Below are positions 30,311 through 44,600 of a stretch of 64,000 nt of DNA, piece after piece. Numbering within the stretch: position 1 is the stretch's first letter; every line of letters starts with the position of its first letter. Source of the DNA: Rhabditoides inermis (lineage: Eukaryota; Nematoda; Chromadorea; Rhabditida; Rhabditidae); the NCBI GenBank assembly GCA_963966185.1, contig CAWZYM010000135.1:1-64000 (forward strand), given 5' to 3'. The translations under genes and the position numbers were made by a program. The notes below the pieces were generated by a model. It was not told the DNA's origin, did not search any database, and saw only the letters and a list, made by a program, of their open reading frames with translations.

Positions 30311-31008
30311 TCACGAGCGAGGAAAGGCGTACACTACATTAGCATAAGCAGACGCCGCCTCCAACTCCGAGGCTAGCTCACTGGGGGTCAGATATAAGCT
30401 CCCGATAGCCAGGAGGTGAACACGGCGTTCAAGGACGCGAATACTGGGAAGCAGGGAAGGGGACTCCCAATCAAGAGGGACAAAATGAAAACGAGTCGAC
30501 CGCTCAGCCGGATGCACATGATGAGGTAGGGCGACAACCGGAAAGAAAGGCGATTACAAAGAGGATTAAAATTTTGTAATTGATATCCACCTTTTCGACG
30601 ACAGCCGCTATCCCCGCAAACTGCCGCACGTGAGTACGCAGCAGAGCGAGGCCACGCCGCACCCCACGGCAATGATTGGCCACCGGGCGCCAAAAGAGAC
30701 TCTGGTCAGACGCCGGCGCATCCGATATCTCAAAGGGGCGTGCGCGAAGCGAAGTCAGCCCATTCAAACCAACAAGGGAGAAAACAAAAGAATCCACAAG
30801 TTGAATGAGAGCGAGATCGATCAGAGCGAGCGGAGTGCGACTAAATGATTGTAATACAATCAAACGGATCAGCTACAGTATACCTGACGCGCGGCGGATC
30901 GGCAATGAATATAAGGCCGCATCGACGAGGGACGCGAGTCGGAAGGAATAGCTGGATCCATCCCAAAACCCCAGTGACAATAAAATCTCCTTTCACCAGC
31001 ACATACAT
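30311..31008 (-). CDS. Antisense accessory gene B, copy 2
   Basis: The exons are 31008-30884, 30840-30591 and 30502-30311, giving 188 residues, with the same structure as copy 1. Differences are Tyr to Phe and Ile to Val. The third-exon boundary remains the uncertain point. The product is unrecognised. Confidence 0.45.
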
Positions 31009-31230
31009 CGAAACTTCTAGAGAGTGAAGCTCTCACTCATCAAGTAATAGAGATGTGCAGATAGGCGCACTCACCCGCCTCCAATCAAGGTCATTGCTTA
31101 TCATAATTTATCGGGACAAGCAATTGAAATAAACAAGGATGAGGTAGCATGTGTGGATCGAGAAACGCAAGATTATATCATGAGCAATTGGACGCGACAG
31201 TCGGAGAAAGAGTATGGCCTAGGCAGCGGA

Positions 31231-31761
31231 TTAAGACGACAGGGCGCGCAGAGACACAAGGCGCATCTGAGCAGCCGCAAGAGGAGCATACTCACGCCTA
31301 CCCGCCCCCTGACGATACAGAAGGTAAGCGACAGCAAAGGTGGAGATAATGGCGACAATGACAAGTACAATATGGCCGAGATCAATAGAAGCCGCGTCAC
31401 ACTCAACACACTCGCGAGAGCGAGAAGGGGAAGCGGATGAAAGGGGCACCGCCGAAGTAGTCGTAGGAGGCACGGGCTGCTGACGGCGACGATCGGTAGC
31501 ATGAGACGATAGCACGCTCATCGGAAGACAGTGCACGATCCAAATTCTGGAACAACAGATTCCACCCTCTCTCCTTGCGCAATACACATTGGATAGCAGA
31601 TAAACAACTCACTCGGAAAGACGGACGATGCACAAGTGCCCCGAGGGACACCTCGGGCACGAGGCCGACACTTGCCACTCCCCGCAAGCCGACGGCGAGC
31701 GCGAGACGTACACACCAGCGACGCCAAGCAGAGCAAGAAGGAGAAGGACAAGAGAACGCAT
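31231..31761 (-). CDS. Antisense accessory gene A, copy 2: putative type I membrane protein
   Basis: The exons are 31761-31613 and 31546-31231. Signal peptide, Cys motifs and transmembrane helix are as in copy 1. Changes are Leu to Phe at the second exon start and Pro to Leu in the tail. Splice sites are intact. Confidence 0.55.
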
Positions 31762-32313
31762 CTGAACGGGCAAATAGGCAGAGTTTCTAGAAAACAAGGA
31801 AAACGAAACCAGCCGCCCTCGCCAGCCGAGTTGGATACAATGTATGAGGAGTGTCCAAGCCATGTCCTGTGAAGGCACATGTGGCGGATTCAAAGGGATT
31901 GCAAAGGGCATCCGAACCGCCACGCCACACACGATCTGATACAAAAGATGTAAACAATGATCGTAATCAATTGGCGTCACTCTAAAAACAAAAAAGGAGA
32001 ACTTAAAAGAGGTTCTCGGAAGAAGAAAAAACAGTAACGTAATCGGCAGCGCGCACTCACTCTACCGTCACTTCACACCAGACGCGACTATACCTACCAG
32101 CCGTCAGAAGAAGCCTTCATCGTCAACGACAAAACAACACGTCAACGACAACACGTCTTCAACAAGCGACAGGAGGAGACCCACTACCGAACGTAGACTG
32201 AGAAGCCCAAAAAACAGGGCAATTATCACTTTATAAATTTATAAGTATCGATTATCTCCCCCCCGTGTCACATCACTCATTACACTCGAGATGTTCTCGA
32301 GTCCCCCCCGGAA
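31762..32313 (-). promoter_or_regulatory. Putative antisense promoter region, copy 2
   Basis: The same content as 14897-15448, including the TTTATAAATTTATAAG palindrome (about 32231-32246) and the C-rich end before LTR 3. No gene is seen. Confidence 0.35.
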
Positions 32314-32643
32314 TGTCCCGACCGGAACGAGAGAGTGAGAGAGAGCACAGACACGTAAGAGAGAAGTGAGAGAGATCGACACTTATCGCCGGGACGATCC
32401 GCGTGAGCGGTCGCCCTTTCATGTATAATTACTATATGCGATAAAGTCACTTCTATATTACTGTTATGTATTTATTGGCGAGAGTATTGTGGCAACCCTC
32501 TCGACGGCCATGGAGACAGGTCTGATGTATTGTATTGTTATCACTGTAGATTACCGTAGTTACTATTACCATTACTGTAGTTATTAGTACCCTTACTGTA
32601 GAGTACCTTAGACTGAACCCTGCCCCATAGCTTAGTCTTGACA
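32314..32643 (+). repeat. LTR 3 (3' LTR of copy 2)
   Basis: 330 bp, TGT...ACA, by eye identical to LTR 2. It abuts the 167-bp satellite directly. The first flanking bases are GTGAT, whereas the 5 bases before LTR 1 are GATGG, so there is no matching target duplication across the array. Confidence 0.95.
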
Positions 32644-35600
32644 GTGATGATATGTGGAAGGGCGCTTTGATATCCATATATAGAAGCTCCTCCCTTGACA
32701 GGTCGGGTCTGGAATCGACTGTTTTAATGCGAAACTAACCCGAAAAGTCAAGATTTAATCAGACTGAACTATTTTAAAAGATAGTATTTTGGATGCTCTT
32801 TCATGTGGGAGGGCGCATTGCTAACCATATATAGCAGCTCCTCCCTTGACAGGTTGGGTCTAGAATCGACTGTTTTAATGCGAAACTAACACGAAAAGTC
32901 AAGATTTAATCAGACTGATATATTTTAAAATATAGTATTTTGGATGCTCTTTCAAGTGGTAAAGATGATATGTGGAAGGGCGCCTTGATATACATATATA
33001 GCAGCTCCTCCCTTGACAGGTTGGGTCTGGAATCGACTGTTTTAATGCGAAACTAACACGAAAAGTCAAGATTTATCCAGACTGAACTATTTTGAAATAT
33101 AGTATTTTGGATGCTCTATCAAATGGTAGTGATGATATGTGGAAGGGCGCCTTGATATCCATATATAGAAGCTCCTCCCTTGACAGGTTGGGTCTGGAAT
33201 CGACTGTTTTAATGCGAAACTAACACGAAAAGTCAAGATTTAATCAGACTGAACTTTTTTGAAAAATAGTATTTTGGATGCTTTATCAAATGGTAGTGAT
33301 GATATGTGGAAGGGCGCTTTGATATCCATATATAGCAGCTCCTCCCTTGACAGGTTGGGTCTGGAATCGACTGTTTTATTGCGAAACTAACCCGAAAAGT
33401 CAAGATTTAATCAGACTGAACTATTTTAAAATATAGTATTTTGGATGCTCTTTCAAGTGGTAAAGATTATATGTGGAAGGGCGCATTGCTATCCATATAT
33501 AGCAGCTCCTCCCTTGACAGGTTGGGTCTAGAATCGACTGTTTTAATGCGAAACTAACACGAAAAGTCAAGATTTAATCAGACTGAACTATTTTAAAATA
33601 TAGTATTTTGGATGCTCTTTCAAGTGGTAAAGATGATATGTGGAAGGGCGCCTTGATATCCATATATAGCAGCTCCTCCCTTGACAGGTTGGGTCTGGAA
33701 TCGACTGTTTTAATGCGAAACTAACACGAAAAGTCAAGATTTAATCAGACTGAACTATTTTGAAATATAGTATTTTGGATGCTCATTGAAATGGTAGTGA
33801 TGATATGTGGAAGGGCGCCTTGATATCCATATATAGAAGCTCCTCCCTTGACAGGTTGGGTCTGGAATCGACTGTTTTAATGCGAAACTAACACGAAAAA
33901 TCAAGATTTAATCAGACTGAACTATTTTGAAATATAGTATTTTGGATGCTCTATCAAATGGTAGTGATGATATGTGGAAGGGCGCTTTGATATCCATATA
34001 TAGAAACTCCTCCCTTGACAGGTCGGGTCTGGAATCGACTGTTTTAATGCGAAACTAACCCGAAAAGTCAAGATTTAATCAGACTGAACTATTTTAAAAG
34101 ATAGTATTTTGGATGCTCTTTCATGTGGGAGGGCGCATTGCTAACCATATATAGCAGCTCCTCCCTTGACAGGTTGGGTCTAGAATCGACTGTTTTAATG
34201 CGAAACTAACACGAAAAGTCAAGATTTAATCAGACTGATATATTTTAAAATATAGTATTTTGGATGCTCTTTCAAGTGGTAAAGATGATATGTGGATAGG
34301 CGCCTTGATATCCATATATAGCAGCTCCTCCCTTGACAGGTTGGGTCTGGAATCGACTGTTTTAATGCGAAACTACATAACACGAAAAGTCAAGATTTAT
34401 CCAGACTGAACTATTTTGAAATATAGTATTTTGGATGTTCTATCAAATGGTAGTGATGATATGTGGAAGGGCGCCTTGATATCCATATATAGAAGCTCCT
34501 CCCTTGACAGGTTGGGTCTGGAATCGACTGTTTTAATGCGAAACTAACACGAAAACTCAAGATTAAATCAGAATGAACTATTTTAAAATATAGTATTTTA
34601 GATGCTCTATCAAGTGGTAGTGATGATATGTGGAAGGGCGCATTGCTATCCATATATAGCAGCTCCTCCCTTGACAGGTTGGGTCTAGAATCGACTGTTT
34701 TAATGCAAAACTAACACGAAAACTCAAGATTTAATCAGACTGAACTTAGTTAAAAATTAGTATTTTGGATGCTCTTTCAAGTGGTAAAGATGATATGTGG
34801 AAGGGCGCCTTGATATCCATGTATAGCAGCTCCTCCCTTGACAGGTTGGGTCTGGAATCGACTGTTTTAATGCGAAACTAACACGAAAAGTCAAGATTTA
34901 ATCAGACTGAACTATTTTAAATTATAGTATTTTGGATGCTCTATCAAATGGTAGTGATGATATGTGGAAGGGCGCCTTGATATCCATATATAGAAGCTCC
35001 TCCCTTGACAGGTCGGGTCTGGAATCGACTGTTTTAATGCGAAACTAACCCGAAAAGTCAAGATTTAATCAGACTGAACTATTTTAAAATATAGTATTTT
35101 GGATGCTCTTTCAAGTGGTAAAGATTATATGTGGAAGGGCGCATTGCTATCCATATATAGCAGCTCCTCCCTTGACAGGTTGGGTCTAGAATCGACTGTT
35201 TTAATGCGAAACTAACACGAAAAGTCAAGATTTAATCAGACTGAACTAATTTAAAATATAGTATTTTGGATGCTCTTTCAAGTGGTAAAGATGATATGTG
35301 GAAGGGCGCCTTGATATCCATATATAGCAGCTCCTCCCTTGACAGGTTGGGTCTGGAATCGACTGTTTTAATGCGAAACTAACACGAAAAGTCAAGATTT
35401 AATCAGACTGAACTATTTTGAAATATAGTATTTTGTATGCTCATTGAAATGGTAGTGATGATATGTGGAAGGGCGCCTTGATATTCATATGAAGCAGCTC
35501 CTCCCTTGACAGTTTGGGTCTGGAATCGACTGTTTTAATGCGAAACTAACACGAAAAGTCAAGATTTAATCAGACTGAACTATTTTAAAATATAGTATTT

Positions 35601-38600
35601 TGGATGCTCTATCAAATGGTAGTAATGATATGTGGAAGGGCGCCTTGATATTCATATATAGCAGCTCCTCCCTTGACAGGTTGGGTCTGGAATCGACTGT
35701 TTTAATGCGATACTAACACGAAAAGTCAAGATTCAATCAGACTGAACTTGTTTTAAATATAGTATTTTGGATGCTCTTTCAAGTGGTAAAGATGATATGT
35801 GGAAGGGCGCATTGCTATCCATATACATATAGCAGCTCCTCCCTTGACAGGTTGGGTCTAGAATCGACTGTTTTAATGCGAAACTAACACGAAAACTCAA
35901 GATTTAATCAGACTGAACTATTTTAAAAATTAGTATTTTGGATGCTCTTTCAAGTGGTAAAGATGATATGTGGAAGGGCGCCTTGATATCCATATATAGC
36001 AGCTCCTCCCTTGACAAGTTGGGTCTGGAATCGACTGTTTTAATGCGAAACTAACACGAAAAGTCAAGATTTAATCAGACTGAACTATTTTAAAATATAG
36101 TATTTTGGATGCTCTATCAAATGGTAGTGATGATATGTGGAAGGGCGCCTTGATATCCATATATAGAAGCTCCTCCCTTGACAGGTCGGGTCTGGAATCG
36201 ACTGTTTTAATGCGAAACTAACCCGAAAAGTCAAGATTTAATCAGACTGAACTATTTTAAAATATATGTAGTATTTTGGATGCTCTTTCAAGTGGTAAAG
36301 ATTTTATGTGGAAGGGCGCATTGCTATTCATATATAGCAGCTCCTCCCTTGACAGGTTGGGTCTAGAATCGACTGTTTTAATGCGAAACTAACACGAAAA
36401 GTCAAGATTTAATCAGACTGAACTATTTTAAAATATAGTATTTTGGATGCTCTTTCAAGTGGTAAAGATTTTATGTGGAAGGGCGCATTGCTATCCATAT
36501 ATAGCAGCTCCTCCCTTGATAGGTTGGGTCTAGAATCGACTGTTTTAATGCGAAACTAACACGAAAAGTCAAGATTTAATCAGACTGAACTTTTTTAAAT
36601 GTAGTATTTTGGATGCTCTTTCAAGTGGTAAAGATGATATGTGGAAGGGCGCCTTGATATCCATATGAAGCAGCTCCTCCCTTGACAGGTTGGGTCTGGA
36701 ATCGACTGTTTTAATGCGAAACTAACACGAAAAGTCAAGATTTCATCAGACTGAACTATTTTAAAATATAGTATTTGGATGCTCTTTCAAGTGGTAAAGA
36801 TGATATGTGGAAGGGCGCATTGCTATCCATATATAGCAGCTCCTCCCTTGACAGGTTGGGTCTAGAATCGACTGTTTTAATGCGAAACTAACACGAAAAG
36901 TCAAGATTTAATCAGACTGAACTATTTTAAAATATAGTATTTTGGATGCTCTTTCAAGTGGTAAAGATGATATGTGGAAGGGCGCCTTGATATCCATATG
37001 AAGCAGCTCCTCCCTTGACAGGTTGGGTCTGGAATCGACTGTTTTAATGCGAAACTAACACGAAAAATCAAGATTTAATCAGACTAAACTATTTTAAAAT
37101 ATAGTATTTGGATGCTCTTTCAAGTGGTAAAGATGATATGTGGAAGGGCGCATTGCTATCCATATATAGCAGCTCCTCCCTTGACAGGTTGGGTCTAGAA
37201 TCGACTGTTTTAATGCGAAACTAACACGAAAAGTCAAGATTTAATCAGACTGAACTATTTTAAAATATAGTATTTTGGATGCTCTATCAAATGGTAGTAA
37301 TGATATGTGGAAGGGCGCCTTGATATTCATATATAGCAGCTCCTCCCTTGACAGGTTGGGTCTGGAATCGACTGTTTTAATGCGATACTAACACGAAAAG
37401 TCAAGATTTAATCAGACTGAACTTTTTTTAAATATAGTATTTTGGATGCTCTTTCAAGTGGTAGTAATGATATGTGGAAGGGCGCCTTGATATTCATATA
37501 TAGCAGCTCCTCCCTTGACAGGTTGGGTCTGGAATCGACTGTTTTAATGCGATACTAACACGAAAAGTCAAGATTTAATCAGACTGAACTTTTTTGAAAA
37601 ATAGTATTTTGGATGCTCTATCAAATGGTAGTAATGATATGTGGAAGGGCGCCTTGATATTCATATATAGCAGCTCCTCCCTTGACAGGTTGGGTCTGGA
37701 ATCGACTGTTTTAATGCGATACTAACACGAAAAGTCAAGATTTAATCAGACTGAACTTTTTTTAAATATAGTATTTTGGATGCTCTTTCAAGTGGTAAAG
37801 ATGATATGTGGAAGGGCGCATTGCTATCCATATATAGAAGCTCCTCCCTTGACAGGTTGGGTCTAGAATCGACTGTTTTAATGCGAAACTTACACGAAAA
37901 CTCAAGATTTAATCAGACTGAACTATTTTAAAAATTAGTATTTTTGAATGCTCTTTCAAGTGGTAAAGATGATATGTGGAAGGGCGCCTTGATATCCATA
38001 TATAGCAGCTCCTCCCTTGACAAGTTGGGTCTGGAATCGACTGTTTTAATGCGAAACTAACACGAAAAGTCAAGATTTAATCAGACTGAACTATTTTAAA
38101 ATATAGTATTTTGGATGCTCTATCAAATGGTAGTGATGATATGTGGAAGGGCGCCTTGATATCCATATATAGAAGCTCCTCCCTTGACAGGTCGGGTCTG
38201 GAATCGACTGTTTTAATGCGAAACTAACCCGAAAAGTCAAGATTTAATCAGACTGAACTATTTTAAAATATAGTATTTTGGATGCTCTTTCAAGTGGTAA
38301 AGATTTTATGTGGAAGGGCGCATTGCTATCCATATATAGCAGCTCCTCCCTTGACAGGTTGGGTCTAGAATCGACTGTTTTAATGCGAAACTAACACGAA
38401 AAGTCAAGATTTAATCAGACTGAACTATTTTAAAATATAGTATTTTGAATGCTCTTTCAAGTGGTAAAGATTTTATGTGGAAGGGCGCATTGCTATCCAT
38501 ATATAGCAGCTCCTCCATTGATAGGTTGGGTCTAGAATCGACTGTTTTAATGCGAAACTAACACGAAAAGTCAAGATTTAATCAGACTGAACTATTTTAA

Positions 38601-41600
38601 AATATAGTAATTTGGATGCTCTTTCAAGTGGTAAAGATGATATGTGGAAGGGCGCCTTGATATCCGGTTGGGTCTGGAATCGACTGTTTTAATGCGAAAC
38701 TAACACGAAAAGTCAAGATTTAATCAGACTGAACTATTTTGAAATATAGTATTTTGGATGCTCTATCAAATGGTAGTGATGATATGTGGAAGGGCGCCTT
38801 GATATCCATATATAGAAGCTCCTCCCTTGACAGGTTGGGTCTGGAATCGACTGTTTTAATGCGAAACTAACACGAAAAGTCAAAATTTAATCAGACTGAA
38901 CTATTTTGAAATATAGTATTTTGGATGCTTTAACAAATGGTAGTGAAAGCAGCTCCTCCCTTGACAGGTTGGGTCTGGAATCGACTGTTTTAATGCGAAA
39001 CTAACACGAAAAGTCAAGATTTAATCAGACTGAACTATTTTAAAAATTAGTATTTTGAATGCTCTTTCAAGTGGTAAAGATGATATGTGGAAGGGCGCCT
39101 TGATATCCATATATAGCAGCTCCTCCCTTGACAAGTTGGGTCTGGAATCGACTGTTTTAATGCGAAACTAACACGAAAAGTCAAGATTTAATCAGACTGA
39201 ACTATTTTAAAATATAGTATTTTGGATGCTCTATCAAATGGTAGTGATGATATGTGGAAGGGCGCCTTGATATCCATATATAGAAGCTCCTCCCTTGACA
39301 GGTCGGGTCTGGAATCGACTGTTTTAATGCGAAACTAACCCGAAAAGTCAAGATTTAATCAGACTGAACTATTTTAAAATATAGTATTTTGGATGCTCTT
39401 TCAAGTGGTAAAGATTTTATGTGGAAGGGCGCATTTCTATCCATATATAGCAGCTCCTCCCTTGACAGGTTGGGTCTAGAATCGACTGTTTTAATGCGAA
39501 ACTAACACACAAAGTCAAGATTTAATCAGACTGAACTATTTTAAAATATAGTATTTTGAATGCTCTTTCAAGTGGTAAAGATTTTATGTGGAAGGGCGCA
39601 TTGCTATCCATATATAGCAGCTCCTCCCTTGATAGGTTGGGTCTAGAATCGACTGTTTCAATGCGAAACTAACACGAAAAGTCAAGATTTAATCAGACTG
39701 AACTATTTTAAAATATAGTAATTTGGATGCTCTTTCAAGTGGTAAAGATGATATGTGGAAGGGCGCCTTGATATCCGGTTGGGTCTGGAATCGACTGTTT
39801 TAATGCGAAACTAACACGAAAAGTCAAGATTTAATCAGACTGAACTATTTTGAAATATAGTATTTTGGATGCTCTATCAAATGGTAGTGATGATATGTGG
39901 AAGGGCGCCTTGATATCCATATATAGAAGCTCCTCCCTTGACAGGTTGGGTCTGGAATCGACTGTTTTAATGCGAAACTAACACGAAAAGTCAAGATTTA
40001 ATCAGACTGAACTATTTTAAAATATAGTATTTTGGATGCTCTTTCAAGTGGTAAAGATGATATGTGGAAGGGCGCCTTGATATCCATATGAAGCAGCTCC
40101 TCCCTTGACAGGTTGGGTCTGGAATCGACTGTTTTAATGCGAAACTAACACGAAAAGTCAAGATTTAATCAGACTGAACTTTTTTGAAAAATAGTATTTT
40201 GGATGCTCTATCAAATGGTAGTAATGATATGTGGAAGGGCGCCTTGATATTCATATATAGCAGCTCCTCCCTTGACAGGTTGGGTCTGGAATCGACTGTT
40301 TTAATGCGATACTAACACGAAAAGTCAAGATTTAATCAGACTGAACTTTTTTTAAATATAGTATTTTGGATGCTCTTTCAAGTGGTAAAGATGATATGTG
40401 GAAGGGCGCCTTGATATCCATATATAGCAGCTCCTCCCTTGACAAGTTGGGTCTGGAATCGACTGTTTTAATGCGAAACTAACACGAAAAGTCAAGATTT
40501 AATCAGACTGAACTATTTTAAAATATAGTATTTTGGATGCTCTATCAAATGGTAGTGATGATATGTGGAAGGGCGCCTTGATATCCATATATAGAAGCTC
40601 CTCCCTTGACAGGTCGGGTCTGGAATCGACTGTTTTAATGCGAAACTAACCCGAAAAGTCAAGATTTAATCAGACTGAACTATTTTAAAATATAGTATTT
40701 TGGATGCTCTTTCAAGTGGTAAAGATTTTATGTGGAAGGGCGCATTGCTATCCATATATAGCAGCTCCTCCCTTGACAGGTTGGGTCTAGAATCGACTGT
40801 TTTAATGCGAAACTAACACGAAAAGTCAAGATTTAATCAGACTGAACTATTTTAAAATATAGTATTTTGAATGCTCTTTCAAGTGGTAAAGATTTTATGT
40901 GGAAGGGCGCATTGCTATCCATATATAGCAGCTCCTCCATTGATAGGTTGGGTCTAGAATCGACTGTTTTAATGCGAAACTAACACGAAAAGTCAAGATT
41001 TAATCAGACTGAACTATTTTAAAATATAGTAATTTGGATGCTCTTTCAAGTGGTAAAGATGATATGTGGAAGGGCGCCTTGATATCCGGTTGGGTCTGGA
41101 ATCGACTGTTTTAATGCGAAACTAACACGAAAAGTCAAGATTTAATCAGACTGAACTATTTTGAAATATAGTATTTTGGATGCTCTATCAAATGGTAGTG
41201 ATGATATGTGGAAGGGCGCCTTGATATCCATATATAGAAGCTCCTCCCTTGACAGGTTGGGTCTGGAATCGACTGTTTTAATGCGAAACTAACACGAAAA
41301 GTCAAAATTTAATCAGACTGAACTATTTTGAAATATAGTATTTTGGATGCTTTAACAAATGGTAGTGAAAGCAGCTCCTCCCTTGACAGGTTGGGTCTGG
41401 AATCGACTGTTTTAATGCGAAACTAACACGAAAAGTCAAGATTTAATCAGACTGAACTATTTTAAAAATTAGTATTTTGAATGCTCTTTCAAGTGGTAAA
41501 GATGATATGTGGAAGGGCGCCTTGATATCCATATATAGCAGCTCCTCCCTTGACAAGTTGGGTCTGGAATCGACTGTTTTAATGCGAAACTAACACGAAA

Positions 41601-44600
41601 AGTCAAGATTTAATCAGACTGAACTATTTTAAAATATAGTATTTTGGATGCTCTATCAAATGGTAGTGATGATATGTGGAAGGGCGCCTTGATATCCATA
41701 TATAGAAGCTCCTCCCTTGACAGGTCGGGTCTGGAATCGACTGTTTTAATGCGAAACTAACCCGAAAAGTCAAGATTTAATCAGACTGAACTATTTTAAA
41801 ATATAGTATTTTGGATGCTCTTTCAAGTGGTAAAGATTTTATGTGGAAGGGCGCATTGCTATCCATATATAGCAGCTCCTCCCTTGACAGGTTGGGTCTA
41901 GAATCGACTGTTTTAATGCGAAACTAACACGAAAAGTCAAGATTTAATCAGACTGAACTATTTTAAAATATAGTATTTTGAATGCTCTTTCAAGTGGTAA
42001 AGATTTTATGTGGAAGGGCGCATTGCTATCCATATATAGCAGCTCCTCCCTTGATAGGTTGGGTCTAGAATCGACTGTTTTAATGCGAAACTAACACGAA
42101 AAGTCAAGATTTAATCAGACTGAACTATTTTAAAATATAGTAATTTGGATGCTCTTTCAAGTGGTAAAGATGATATGTGGAAGGGCGCCTTGATATCCGG
42201 TTGGGTCTGGAATCGACTGTTTTAATGCGAAACTAACACGAAAAGTCAAGATTTAATCAGACTGAACTATTTTGAAATATAGTATTTTGGATGCTCTATC
42301 AAATGGTAGTGATGATATGTGGAAGGGCGCCTTGATATCCATATATAGAAGCTCCTCCCTTGACAGGTTGGGTCTGGAATCGACTGTTTTAATGCGAAAC
42401 TAACACGAAAAGTCAAGATTTAATCAGACTGAACTATTTTAAAATATAGTATTTTGAATGCTCTTTCAAGTGGTAAAGATTTTATGTGGAAGGGCGCATT
42501 GCTATCCATATGAAGCAGCTCCTCCCTTGACAGGTTGGGTCTGGAATCGACTGTTTTAATGCGAAACTAACACGAAAAATCAAGATTTAATCAGACTAAA
42601 CTATTTTAAAATATAGTATTTGGATGCTCTTTCAAGTGGTAAAGATGATATGTGGAAGGGCGCATTGCTATCCATATATAGCAGCTCCTCCCTTGACAGG
42701 TTGGGTCTAGAATCGACTGTTTTAATGCGATACTAACACGAAAAGTCAAGATTTAACCAGACTGAACTTTTTTTAAATATAGTATTTTGGATGCTCTTTC
42801 AAGTGGTAAAGATGATATGTGGAAGGGCGCATTGCTATCCATATATAGCAGCTCCTCCCTTGACAGGTTGGGTCTAGAATCGACTGTTTTAATGCGAAAC
42901 TAACACGAAAAATCAAGATTTAATCAGACTAAACTATTTTAAAATATAGTATTTGGATGCTCTTTCAAGTGGTAAAGATGATATGTGGAAGGGCGCATTG
43001 CTATCCATATATAGCAGCTCCTCCCTTGACAGGTTGGGTCTAGAATCGACTGTTTTAATTGCAAACTAACACGAAAACTCAAGATTTAATCAGACTGAAC
43101 TATTTTAAAAATTAGTATTTTGAATGCTCTTTCAAGTGGTAAAGATGATATGTGGAAGGGCGCCTTGATATCCATATATAGCAGCTCCTCCCTTGACAAG
43201 TTGGGTCTGGAATCGACTGTTTTAATGCGAAACTAACACGAAAAGTCAAGATTTAATCAGACTGAACTATTTTAAAATATAGTATTTTGGATGCTCTATC
43301 AAATGGTAGTGATGATATGTGGAAGGGCGCCTTGATATCCATATATAGAAGCTCCTCCCTTGACAGGTCGGGTCTGGAATCGACTGTTTTAATGCGAAAC
43401 TAACCCGAAAAGTCAAGATTTAATCAGACTGAACTATTTTAAAATATAGTATTTTAGATGCTCTTTCAAGTGGTAAAGATTTTATGTGGAAGGGCGCATT
43501 GCTATCCATATATAGCAGCTCCTCCCTTGACAGGTTGGGTCTAGAATCGACTGTTTTAATGCGAAACTAACACGAAAAGTCAAGATTTAATCAGACTGAA
43601 CTATTTTAAAATATAGTATTTTGAATGCTCTTTCAAGTGGTAAAGATTTTATGTGGAAGGGCGCATTGCTATCCATATATAGCAGCTCCTCCCTTGATAG
43701 GTTGGGTCTAGAATCGACTGTTTTAATGCGAAACTAACACGAAAAGTCAAGATTTAATCAGACTGAACTATTTTAAAATATAGTAATTTGGATGCTCTTT
43801 CAAGTGGTAAAGATGATATGTGGAAGGGCGCCTTGATATCCGGTTGGGTCTGGAATCGACTGTTTTAATGCGAAACTAACACGAAAAGTCAAGATTTAAT
43901 CAGACTGAACTATTTTGAAATATAGTATTTTGGATGCTCTATCAAATGGTAGTGATGATATGTGGAAGGGCGCCTTGATATCCATATATAGAAGCTCCTC
44001 CCTTGACAGGTTGGGTCTGGAATCGACTGTTTTAATGCGAAACTAACACGAAAAGTCAAAATTTAATCAGACTGAACTATTTTGAAATATAGTATTTTGG
44101 ATGCTTTAACAAATGGTAGTGAAAGCAGCTCCTCCCTTGACAGGTTGGGTCTGGAATCGACTGTTTTAATGCGAAACTAACACGAAAAGTCAAGATTTAA
44201 TCAGACTGAACTATTTTAAAAATTAGTATTTTGAATGCTCTTTCAAGTGGTAAAGATGATATGTGGAAGGGCGCCTTGATATCCATCTATAGCAGCTCCT
44301 CCCTTGACAAGTTGGGTCTGGAATCGACTGTTTTAATGCGAAACTAACACGAAAAGTCAAGATTTAATCAGACTGAACTATTTTAAAATATAGTATTTTG
44401 GATGCTCTATCAAATGGTAGTGATGATATGTGGAAGGGCGCCTTGATATCCATATATAGAAGCTCCTCCCTTGACAGGTCGGGTCTGGAATCGACTGTTT
44501 TAATGCGAAACTAACCCGAAAAGTCAAGATTTAATCAGACTGAACTATTTTAAAATATAGTATTTTGGATGCTCTTTCAAGTGGTAAAGATTTTATGTGG

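Larger units (their letters stand above)
100..32643 (+). mobile_element. Tandem array of two BEL/Pao endogenous retroviruses sharing three LTRs
   Basis: Three 330-bp LTRs (100-429, 15449-15778, 32314-32643) bracket two internal regions of 15,019 bp and 16,535 bp. The family assignment rests on the DUF1759-type Gag, the aspartic protease, the BEL-type reverse transcriptase/RNase H/integrase order and the DUF5641-type region after integrase. The middle LTR is shared, which is the expected product of LTR-LTR recombination rather than two independent insertions. At about 17.2 kb with both LTRs, copy 2 is roughly twice the usual BEL/Pao length. The excess lies in a 4.6-kb module after env. Both copies carry disabling deletions at different sites. 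Confidence 0.95.

Noticed and set aside
100..32643. Assembly duplication of one element
   Set aside because: The two copies have different deletions, many substitutions in the 3' module and different CT-tract lengths, so they are distinct. Long reads would still be worth having for the LTR junctions.
34411..34653. 80-codon minus-strand frame in the satellite
   Set aside because: It spans monomers and is interrupted in neighbouring monomers by single changes.
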